Part shown: in pieces, positions 56,190-63,130 of the stretch
How positions within the stretch are numbered: the first letter of the stretch is position 1
Layout of the letters: every line of letters starts with the position of its first letter
Assembly (NCBI GenBank): GCA_039188975.1
Contig: JBCCYT010000004.1
Coordinates: 8,394 to 72,393 of the forward strand
Direction of reading: 5' to 3'
DNA: 64,000 bases
DNA from: UBA11606 sp039188975
Lineage (GTDB): Bacteria; Actinomycetota; Acidimicrobiia; Acidimicrobiales; Aldehydirespiratoraceae
Position numbers and translations under genes: made by a program
The notes under the pieces: generated by a model
Database searches by the model: none
The model's input: the letters and a program-made list of their open reading frames with translations, nothing else
Told to the model about the DNA's origin: nothing

Positions 56190-58538
56190 TTACGAGGCCA
56201 GGGCCACGTCGAGTGCTTCGGCGACGGTCGAGACGAGGTGGATGGTGACCTCGTCTCGAATCGACTCGGGGATGTCGTCGGTGTCGGGCTCATTCGCGAT
56301 CGGCAAGATCACGTCGGTTACGCCCGCTCGGTGAGCGGCGAGCACCTTCTCCTTCACCCCACCGATCGGCAGCACTCGGCCCTGGAGCGTGACTTCACCG
56401 GTCATCGCCACATCGCCCTTGACCCGCCGACCGGTGAGCAGACTCACGAGCGCAACCGTCATGGTCACACCAGCCGACGGGCCGTCCTTGGGAACCGCAC
56501 CAGCCGGGAAGTGCACGTGCACTCGTTTGTCGTTCGGGAGTTCGATCCCGAGCGAGTCGGCGTTGGCTCGAAGGAACGACAGTGCGATCGACCCGCTCTC
56601 CTGCATCACATCGCCGAGCTGACCGGTGAGGGTCAGCCCTTCGCCGGGCATGATCGCGGTCTCGACGAAGAGCACGTCGCCCCCGGCGCCGGTGACAGCC
56701 AAACCGGTCGCCACCCCCGGATCGACCGTGCGTTCGGCAGGCTTCTCCTTCGGCGCGGGCCGACCAAGCGCGTCACGCAGCTCATCGGGCTGGATCTCGA
56801 TCGGCGCGTCCTCGCCGGTGGCGATGCGGGTCGCCGCTTTGCGGATCAAGCGATCGAGCCGCCGCTCGAGTGCCCGCACGCCCGCCTCGCGGGTGTAGTC
56901 GCCCACGACGGTGCGCACGATCTCGTCGCTCACCACAACCTCGTCGGCGGTGACGGCGTTCTGTTCGTAGAGACGCGGCAGGAGATGGTCACGGGCGATG
57001 TCGACCTTCTCGTCTTCGCTGTAACCACGGACCGGGATGATCTCCATTCGGTCGAGCAACGGCGCAGGGAGCCGTTCGATCTCGTTTGCGGTTGCGATGA
57101 ACACCACATCGCTCAGATCGAGCTCGACCTCGAGGTAGTGATCGCGGAACGTGTCGTTTTGCTCGGGATCGAGAACTTCGAGCAACGCCGCCGAAGGGTC
57201 GCCTCGCCAATCGGCACCGACCTTGTCGATCTCGTCGAGCAACACGACCGGGTTCATCGAGCCAGCCTCGGTGAGCGCCCGAACGATCCGGCCGGGCCGA
57301 GCACCGACGTAGGTGCGACGATGGCCACGGATCTCCGCCTCATCACGGATACCGCCGAGCGACATGCGCACGAACTCTCGCCCCAACGTGCGGGCGACCG
57401 ATCGGCCCAGACTCGTCTTGCCGACGCCAGGAGGACCGGCGAGCGCAATGATCGTGCCGCCCTTGGCGGCACCCTTGCCGCCGTTGGCGGACCCCTCGCC
57501 CATTCCGCGTTCGTGACGCAGGCGACGCACCGCCAAGAACTCGACGATTCGGTCCTTCACGTCGTCGAGGCCGGTGTGGTCGGCGTCGAGGATGTCACGA
57601 GCGCGATCGAGATCGAGATCGTCGACGGTCGCCGTGAGCCACGGGATCTCGAACATCGTGTCGAGCCAGGTGCGAATCCAGGTCGATTCCTGGGACTGGG
57701 TACCGCTGCGCTCGAGCCGCTCGATCTCCTTCTCGATCGCCTCGATCACCGAGTCTGCGACATCACCCTTGCGAAGCGCATCGAGCTGGCTGCGGTACTC
57801 ACCGACGACATCGGCGTCGCCCTCGCCGAGTTCCTCTTGGATTGCGGCGAGCTGCCGGCGAAGAACCGCCTCACGCTGCGCGTCCTGGAACTCGCCGTTG
57901 ACACTGTCACTGATCTCGCGGGTGACTTCGGCTTCGGTGGCGGCGCCCTCCGCCCACTCGATGGCGAGCCGCAAACGGTCGCCGACATCGAGCGTCTCCA
58001 GGAGCTCGACTCGCTGCGCGTCGTCGAGCTCGGGCCACCACGCAATCGTGTCGGCCAGGTTCGACGGATCGTCGACATCGTCGAGGATCCGGGTCATGCG
58101 GCCACCGCCGACCGCCTCCAACAGGCGGCCCGCGGCGTCCCGGTACCGAGTGACCAGCTCGGTGTGATCGTCGTCGGCGCCGGATTCCACGACGGTGACG
58201 TCGACGATCAAGGCGCCGTTCTCGCCGAGTGAACCCTGACCGATCTTCACTCGCTCGATGCCGCGGATGACGAGGCCCTCACCGCCACCCGGAAGGGCGC
58301 CTCGCTGCTCGATGCGGGTCAAGACACCGACGCTCTGACTGGCGTCGCCGTGTTTGGGAACGAGCACCACGTGTTGCTCGGTGGCGGCCTTGACTGCGAT
58401 CTTCGCCTCGTCGCTCTCGAGGCGGATGGTCACGACCATCTCAGGCAACACGATGCCCGCCGTGGGGAGCAGCGGGGCTCGGTGAACGACGGGTTGACCG
58501 GCGCTACTGCTCGGGGAAGAACTCGACCTTGTACTCAT
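56190..58538 (-). CDS. lon: ATP-dependent protease Lon
   Basis: Processive ATP-dependent serine protease for damaged and regulatory proteins. The 782 residues have an N-terminal substrate domain opening PLLPTAGIVLPEMVVTIRLE, Walker A GPPGVGKTS, Walker B VVLLDEIDKV, and the proteolytic domain with catalytic Ser688 in PKDGPSAG and Lys731 in GGVKEKVLAAHRAG, 43 residues apart as in E. coli Lon. ATG 58538 has GGAGGT about 6 nt upstream. A hairpin follows the stop. A RHH-like gene is divergent, 77 bp away, and could control it. Confidence 0.95.
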   Translation of the reverse strand: MSTRSSSSPSSSAGQPVVHRAPLLPTAGIVLPEMVVTIRLESDEAKIAVKAATEQHVVLVPKHGDASQSVGVLTRIEQRGALPGGGEGLVIRGIERVKIGQGSLGENGALIVDVTVVESGADDDHTELVTRYRDAAGRLLEAVGGGRMTRILDDVDDPSNLADTIAWWPELDDAQRVELLETLDVGDRLRLAIEWAEGAATEAEVTREISDSVNGEFQDAQREAVLRRQLAAIQEELGEGDADVVGEYRSQLDALRKGDVADSVIEAIEKEIERLERSGTQSQESTWIRTWLDTMFEIPWLTATVDDLDLDRARDILDADHTGLDDVKDRIVEFLAVRRLRHERGMGEGSANGGKGAAKGGTIIALAGPPGVGKTSLGRSVARTLGREFVRMSLGGIRDEAEIRGHRRTYVGARPGRIVRALTEAGSMNPVVLLDEIDKVGADWRGDPSAALLEVLDPEQNDTFRDHYLEVELDLSDVVFIATANEIERLPAPLLDRMEIIPVRGYSEDEKVDIARDHLLPRLYEQNAVTADEVVVSDEIVRTVVGDYTREAGVRALERRLDRLIRKAATRIATGEDAPIEIQPDELRDALGRPAPKEKPAERTVDPGVATGLAVTGAGGDVLFVETAIMPGEGLTLTGQLGDVMQESGSIALSFLRANADSLGIELPNDKRVHVHFPAGAVPKDGPSAGVTMTVALVSLLTGRRVKGDVAMTGEVTLQGRVLPIGGVKEKVLAAHRAGVTDVILPIANEPDTDDIPESIRDEVTIHLVSTVAEALDVALAS

Positions 58539-58615
58539 GGGGGACCTCCACGCTTACGCGCATGCAGAACTGCTTGATTACAGCATTACAACGCCTTACG
58601 CTTACTCCTATTCCC

Positions 58616-59128
58616 ATGCGCACCAAATCTGCTTCCATCCCCCCGACCTCGGACACCGAACTCGCTTCATGGTTCAGCGACGCTTGCCCTGACGGCTGGT
58701 TCGCAACCTCCCCCACCGTCCGCTTCGATGCCGACGAGATTCTCGTCACCGGCGACCTCGGCGAACCCGGCGCCGGCCTCGACCACGAGCAACAGATCGT
58801 CGCCTTTCGCGAAGCCACCCGCGACCAACGCATGGAGATCGCCGACAACGCTCAAGCAACCTTTCAACGCCGGGTCAGTTGGGGCGTCGAGTGTGGCGAC
58901 GCTCAGGTTCTCTTCACCACCGTCAACGCCCCCGCCATGACCCGACTGCGGCTCGACGAGCGAGCCGTGCTCGACTCACTGATCGCCGGAGGTGTGGCCC
59001 GCTCGCGCAGCGAAGCGCTCGCCTGGTGCGTTCGCCTCGTCGGCCAACACGAAGGCGACTGGATCGCCGAGTTGCGCGACGCCGTCGACACCGTCAAGCG
59101 AGTTCGCGACGACGGCCCCAGCGCCTAG
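58616..59128 (+). CDS. hypothetical protein with a C-terminal ribbon-helix-helix-like region
   Basis: 170-residue protein, unnamed family. The N-terminal about 95 residues are a mixed domain (SDACPDGWFATSPTVRFDAD). The C-terminal part MTRLRLDERAVLDSLIAGGV, SRSEALAWCVRLVGQH looks like a ribbon-helix-helix DNA-binding fold of the CopG type. ATG 58616 is one of several in-frame codons, chosen because the frame upstream runs across lon's promoter. It is divergent from lon and shares the 77-bp interval with it. A regulator of lon is a plausible reading. Confidence 0.6.
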   Translation: MRTKSASIPPTSDTELASWFSDACPDGWFATSPTVRFDADEILVTGDLGEPGAGLDHEQQIVAFREATRDQRMEIADNAQATFQRRVSWGVECGDAQVLFTTVNAPAMTRLRLDERAVLDSLIAGGVARSRSEALAWCVRLVGQHEGDWIAELRDAVDTVKRVRDDGPSA

Positions 59129-59147
59129 GAACACACCCCTCCCCCAC

Positions 59148-59198
59148 CGTTCTGGGGTCCTCCCCGACTGCCCTCAAGGCGAGTAGGTACCCAGAACG
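59148..59198. repeat. GTTCTGGGG-type hairpin downstream of the RHH-like gene
   Basis: Arms CGTTCTGGG (59148-59156) and CCCAGAACG (59190-59198) are perfect complements, the inner part less so. It belongs to the same family as 39188-39298. Confidence 0.6.
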
Positions 59199-59212
59199 CC
59201 GAGGCGACCGAA

Positions 59213-59255
59213 CTGGGCACCTCTTTGCCTGCGCACCGGGTCATGGGGTGCCCAG
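59213..59255. terminator. second hairpin between the RHH-like and zinc-ribbon genes
   Basis: CTGGGCACC (59213-59221) pairs with GGTGCCCAG (59247-59255), and the element is followed by CCCAGAACG ending at 59259. Together with the previous hairpin it fills the interval between convergent stops at 59128 and 59272, so it likely terminates both. Confidence 0.6.
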
Positions 59256-59271
59256 AACGGGGAGAGGGGGG

Positions 59272-59580
59272 TCAGTCGAGGACGTCTTCGAGGGCGTCGC
59301 CCAGCAGCTCGGTGAACGACTTCTTTCGCTTCTTCTTGGGCTTGTCGCTCTTGCCCACCTTGTTCTTGCCGGGCTTCATCCCCTTCGGTGCGGGGCCCAG
59401 CCCGTCGAGCGCGGCAGGCGACGACGGAACCTCCCAGGCAGGTGACGCCGAGCTTGCGAGCAGTTTCTCGATCTCGCCACGATCGAGCCACACGCCTTTG
59501 CACGTGGGGCAGATGTCGATCTCGATGCCGGCCCGGTACATGGGCTCGAGGCTTTGGTCGATGCAGAGAGGACAGTTCAC
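59272..59580 (-). CDS. zinc-ribbon (TFIIB-like) domain protein
   Basis: 102-residue protein with two CxxC motifs: MNCPLC at the start and IEIDICPTCKGVWLDRGEIEK, the typical zf-TFIIB pattern with the WLDRGE block. The rest is a Lys-rich linker and a short acidic end. Starts with GTG 59580, with GGAG about 6-9 nt upstream. Such proteins are common but their role is not known. It is convergent with the RHH-like gene. Confidence 0.85.
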   Translation of the reverse strand: MNCPLCIDQSLEPMYRAGIEIDICPTCKGVWLDRGEIEKLLASSASPAWEVPSSPAALDGLGPAPKGMKPGKNKVGKSDKPKKKRKKSFTELLGDALEDVLD

Positions 59581-59592
59581 GGCAGACTCCGA

Positions 59593-60087
59593 TCAGAGGT
59601 CAGCGACGTCTCGGTGGGCGTCGGCCAGTGCAGCGGCGTCGCGCCGCAGATCGCCCAGTTGGCGACGAAACTCAGCGTCTTCGGTGCGGTCGATGGCCGT
59701 CACGATGGTTTGCGCGGCAAGCGTCTCGGCATCGATGAGTGTTTGCGAGATCTGAATCTCGATGTCCTCCACTCGATTCGAGAGGCGACTGATCGTCATG
59801 TGTCGCTTCCGAAGGGCCACGATGTGGGGCGTGTCTGGCATGGTCGGTGCCGGCCGTGCCCACAACGCCGCCTTGAGTTCGGAGAGCGCGCGGTCAGGAT
59901 TCAGCGCAGCAAGCGAACTCTCGATCCTGCGTTGATCTGCTCGCGCCGTTGCGATCGCCTGATCGATCTCGTCGATCAGGTCGAGGGCGGCCGGGTCCGC
60001 ACCGTGCTCGACGATCGTCGACCGAGCATCCGCGAGGCGAGGATCGTGGGGACCGGGGGGAGTTGCCTCTCGGCGGCGGAACACCAC
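59593..60087 (-). CDS. hypothetical coiled-coil protein
   Basis: 164 residues, highly charged and rich in Ala, Leu, Asp and Arg, with heptad-like runs (DQRRIESSLAALN, LRKRHMTISRLSNRVEDIE). Probably soluble and mostly helical; no family recognised. The start is GTG 60087, 6 nt after TAGATT (60094-60099); a following GTG at 60084 is possible. It precedes the zinc-ribbon gene by 12 bp on the same strand, so the two may be cotranscribed. Confidence 0.65.
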   Translation of the reverse strand: MVFRRREATPPGPHDPRLADARSTIVEHGADPAALDLIDEIDQAIATARADQRRIESSLAALNPDRALSELKAALWARPAPTMPDTPHIVALRKRHMTISRLSNRVEDIEIQISQTLIDAETLAAQTIVTAIDRTEDAEFRRQLGDLRRDAAALADAHRDVADL

Positions 60088-60093
60088 AGCCCG

Positions 60094-60099
60094 AATCTA
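60094..60099 (-). promoter_or_regulatory. -10 box TAGATT of the coiled-coil gene
   Basis: Minus-strand TAGATT ends 6 nt before GTG 60087. Confidence 0.5.
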
Positions 60100-60130
60100 G
60101 CGATCTACCGGCCGGTGTCGGCCGCGGAGA

Positions 60131-60928
60131 TCAGTCGTTGCGGAGCTCGTCGATCATGGGTCGACAAAACAGTGTGTACGTGTCGGCCATGGCCGGTTCG
60201 CGATGGTCCTTTTGGCCAGCAAGCCGGTCGGGATCGTTGACGACTTCCATGAATTCGCGCAGGCTCGGAAATTCGTTGAACCGGACCTGGTCCCACGTAC
60301 GGCCATCGCCAACGATGGTGCCTTCCACGTCGAACCACCCGGCAACGCGAGCGCCGTGCTTCGCGGCGACCGCAAACGCCTTGTCGTGGTAGCCCTCCAT
60401 CTGCTCACGACCACCGTCGTTCCACTTGATCACATGGAGCACGTGCAAGACGCCGTCCTCGTCGTTGGGCGGATGCTCGACCTCGTCCCACGGGATGCTC
60501 GTCGATTCCATCTCGCGAAGGCCATCGAGCGCCATCGGTTGACAGCCGATGACGAAGGTCCGCTCCATGCCCGCTTCCTTGTGGACGTGCTTGTCCTGGA
60601 AATCCTTCCGCTCTTGCATCGCAATGAATGCCCGTCGGGTGGGGTACTTCACGATCGCCACGCGATCCCATTGGGTGCCGTCACCGAGCGGCGTTGCTTC
60701 GACATCGGCGGCGTACACGATGCGGGCACCCACTCCGGCGAGCGCCTCGGTGGGTGTGTATTCGTTGTCAGCCTCCAGGCCGGAACGGCCCCCGTCGGTG
60801 CCATCCGCGTAGACCGCGCGGTCTCGATACTTCATGAGGTTGACCATCCAGACCGGCCCATCGTCGGCCGGGTCGGTGGTGGCGAGCGTCAGTCCATAGT
60901 CGTGATCGACGGTTCCGTAGCCAGGCAT
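60131..60928 (-). CDS. tandem DUF1330-like (dimeric alpha/beta barrel) protein
   Basis: 265 residues with two related halves of the DUF1330/NIPSNAP-like ferredoxin fold. First half: VWMVNLMKYRDRAVYADG, IVYAADVEATPLGDGTQWDR, VAIVKYPTRRAFIAMQER. Second half: HVLHVIKWNDGGREQMEGYH, VAGWFDVEGTIVGDGRTW and FNEFPSLREFMEVVNDP. Functions in this fold range from heme degradation to unknown small-molecule reactions. AAGGAAT stands before ATG 60928. It follows the DmdA-like gene at 59 bp on the same strand. Confidence 0.75.
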   Translation of the reverse strand: MPGYGTVDHDYGLTLATTDPADDGPVWMVNLMKYRDRAVYADGTDGGRSGLEADNEYTPTEALAGVGARIVYAADVEATPLGDGTQWDRVAIVKYPTRRAFIAMQERKDFQDKHVHKEAGMERTFVIGCQPMALDGLREMESTSIPWDEVEHPPNDEDGVLHVLHVIKWNDGGREQMEGYHDKAFAVAAKHGARVAGWFDVEGTIVGDGRTWDQVRFNEFPSLREFMEVVNDPDRLAGQKDHREPAMADTYTLFCRPMIDELRND

Positions 60929-60955
60929 GCCGGATTCCTTCCAGAAGATTCTGTC

Positions 60956-60980
60956 AGCGAGACTGCCATAATCTCTCGCT
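60956..60980. repeat. inverted repeat between the DmdA-like and DUF1330-like genes
   Basis: AGCGAGA (60956-60962) and TCTCGCT (60974-60980), 7-bp arms with an 11-base spacer. Next to it CCAGAAGATTCTGT (60941-60954) is a short palindrome. They could form an attenuator or operator for the downstream gene. Confidence 0.4.
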
Positions 60981-60987
60981 GGCCCGG

Positions 60988-62121
60988 TCAGCGCAACTTG
61001 GCCGTCTTTTCGGGGGGCGAGGCGATGAACGGCAGCGTCGTGCGCTCGGCGTTGCGGACGCCCTCGACCGTCTCGACAACCAACGGTTCATCGTTGGTGT
61101 CGAAGGGAACATCGATCATGGCGAAGGCGATGTTGCGGTCAAGCCGGGGCGAGTGCACCGAATTGGTGACATAACCGACCTGCTGGTCACCGCTCTTCAC
61201 CGGCCAGCGATGCTCGTTGTTCTTCTGGAGAGCTTCGCCGTCGAGAAAGATCCCGATGAGGCGCCGAACCACACCCTGGTCACGGACCTTCTCCAAGGCC
61301 GCCTTGCCGAGGAAGTCCTTGTCCCAGTTGATCAGCCGCTCCAGACCGAGCTCGAGCGGGTTCTCCTCGGGGGTGATGTCGCTGGCGTAGTCGAGCACGC
61401 CACCTTCGATGCGACGGATGCGGTTGGGCGAACCGGGCGCAATCCCGTAGGGCTTTCCCGCTGCCATCAAGATCTCCCAGAGCTCCCCGCCCCGATCCTG
61501 ACCGATCAGGTACACCTCGTAGCCGAGCTCAGAGCTGTAGCCGGTACGGGAGATGACGACCTCGATGCCGTCGACCGAGGCTCGCATCCAGCGGTAGTAG
61601 CGCAGGTCGAGCACGTCATCACCGAAAACGTCGACCATGATCTCCGCTGACTTCGGGCCCTGAAGCTGCATTGGATAGACGTGCGGCGTGTTGACCTCGA
61701 CATCGTGACCCGAGAACGCCGAGACGCCCTTCGCCCACAGGTACATGTCGGCATCGGCCGTCGACAACCAGAATCGATCCTCAGCCATTCGCAACATGAC
61801 CGGATCGTTCAGCACACCACCGTCCTGATTGACCAAGAACACGTAGGCGCAGCGACCCGGCTCGATCTTGCTGACGTCGCGGGGCGTCAGCAGCTGCATG
61901 AAGGCCTCGGCATCGGGACCGGTGATCTCGACGCACTTCTGCACGCCGACATCCCACAGACTCGCCCGCTCGAGCACATTCCAGTACTCGTTGATCGGGG
62001 AGTCGTAGCCGACCGGCATCCACATGCCGTTGTACGGATGAAACTCGTTGGCGCCGTATTCGACCGCCTTGTCGAAGAACGGCGACTTCTTGATGCGCGG
62101 GTTGAGACCGTGAGCCTTCAT
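60988..62121 (-). CDS. tetrahydrofolate-dependent aminomethyltransferase-fold enzyme, DmdA-like
   Basis: GcvT-fold protein of 377 residues. Several blocks resemble dimethylsulfoniopropionate demethylase (DmdA): INEYWNVLERASLWDVGVQK, VEITGPDAEAFMQLLTPRD, QDGGVLNDPVMLR, MQLQGPKSAEIMVDVFG, RTGYSSELGYEVYLIG, and SPNRIRRIEGGVLDYASD. DmdA moves a methyl group from DMSP to tetrahydrofolate. Other members of the fold demethylate or cleave different substrates, so function needs proof. ATG 62121 is 6 nt after TAGGCT. Confidence 0.85.
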   Translation of the reverse strand: MKAHGLNPRIKKSPFFDKAVEYGANEFHPYNGMWMPVGYDSPINEYWNVLERASLWDVGVQKCVEITGPDAEAFMQLLTPRDVSKIEPGRCAYVFLVNQDGGVLNDPVMLRMAEDRFWLSTADADMYLWAKGVSAFSGHDVEVNTPHVYPMQLQGPKSAEIMVDVFGDDVLDLRYYRWMRASVDGIEVVISRTGYSSELGYEVYLIGQDRGGELWEILMAAGKPYGIAPGSPNRIRRIEGGVLDYASDITPEENPLELGLERLINWDKDFLGKAALEKVRDQGVVRRLIGIFLDGEALQKNNEHRWPVKSGDQQVGYVTNSVHSPRLDRNIAFAMIDVPFDTNDEPLVVETVEGVRNAERTTLPFIASPPEKTAKLR

Positions 62122-62127
62122 CCCCGC

Positions 62128-62133
62128 AGCCTA
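62128..62133 (-). promoter_or_regulatory. -10 box TAGGCT of the DmdA-like gene
   Basis: Minus-strand TAGGCT ends 6 nt before ATG 62121. Confidence 0.6.
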
Positions 62134-62161
62134 GGGTTGCGGGTGACAGCGAACGCCTCGA

Positions 62162-63130
62162 TCAGGGCCACCACAGCGTGACGCTGATGACTGAATCAGC
62201 CCACCCGTCGAGCTCTGCAGCGGTCGTGACCTCATCTGCATCAGCGAGCAAACGGCCGATGACCAAACGAACGAAGGCGTCGACCTCATCCGTCACCCAC
62301 TGGTCGACCAACAAGATTCGGGCGGACTGCAACGCTTCTTCCGTCAGTTCAGGGTGGGTTTCGATCGTCGGACTCCCGATCGACCGAATCGAGAGCACGC
62401 CGAAGTGACCCCGGGTCGGGAACGGGTCAGAGACCCCCACGCCCGTGGCTGCGGCAACCTCATCCCACCCGTCGAGGAAACGAAGACCAAAGGGCTGGCA
62501 CCGAGCGTCGCCACCAAGTCGACGGAAGGTGTCGTCGAGTGATCGTTCACGAGCGAGCGCGGCGAAGTCGGCCCCGGCCCTCGCTTCCGCCACCACTGCG
62601 TCAGCCTCCTCCAGGGTCGCGACGGTGAGAAAGCTGAAGCACGCCATGTCCGGAAGCGGCACCTCACCGATGTCGTAGGCCGATCGAGCGGCTCTTTCAA
62701 CGGCGAGTGGCTGAGCGGTGAGCGACGAGAGCAGCGAGTGGAACGAGCTACCCCACTCGGCGTGATTCGCTGCCTCGAAGGCACCTGAATCAACGAACTC
62801 GGCCGCGTCGATCTCCAACTCGTCAAGCATCACCGCCGCGGTCCGAGAGAGCAACCAGACACCAACGACATCCTCGGCGGTGAGGCCATCCGCGCTCGTG
62901 ATGAGATCATCAAACTCACGTTGTCGCAGGATCTCACCTCGATAGGTGACAACTGCGACGTCGTCCTGGACCGTCGTCGAGGTACTCGTCGTCGAGGCGA
63001 TGGCCTCTCCAGAAGACGGACTCATCGTCGTTGACGTCGGCAACGACGGGGCCACCTGATCCGACGAACCACATGCCGAGGCGGCCAGAACCAGAGCGGC
63101 GATGCACGACAAAATCGGCCTCGACGTCAC
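62162..63130 (-). CDS. parvulin-like lipoprotein, catalytically degenerate
   Basis: 322-residue lipoprotein with lipobox LAASAC (Cys20) and a Ser/Thr-rich tether, then a helical N-terminal chaperone part and a parvulin-like fold. The His-containing strands of active parvulins are lost: where the neighbour has SSHILV, this protein has CFSFLTV, and FGWHVIQV is replaced by FGVLSIRS. It therefore probably acts only as a chaperone or binding protein. GTG 63130 overlaps the upstream stop (GTGA), so the two are coupled and paralogous. Confidence 0.75.
   Translation of the reverse strand: MTSRPILSCIAALVLAASACGSSDQVAPSLPTSTTMSPSSGEAIASTTSTSTTVQDDVAVVTYRGEILRQREFDDLITSADGLTAEDVVGVWLLSRTAAVMLDELEIDAAEFVDSGAFEAANHAEWGSSFHSLLSSLTAQPLAVERAARSAYDIGEVPLPDMACFSFLTVATLEEADAVVAEARAGADFAALARERSLDDTFRRLGGDARCQPFGLRFLDGWDEVAAATGVGVSDPFPTRGHFGVLSIRSIGSPTIETHPELTEEALQSARILLVDQWVTDEVDAFVRLVIGRLLADADEVTTAAELDGWADSVISVTLWWP

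Noticed and set aside
56238..58232. 664-codon plus-strand frame antisense to lon
   Set aside because: Composition and lack of motifs mark it as a shadow of lon.
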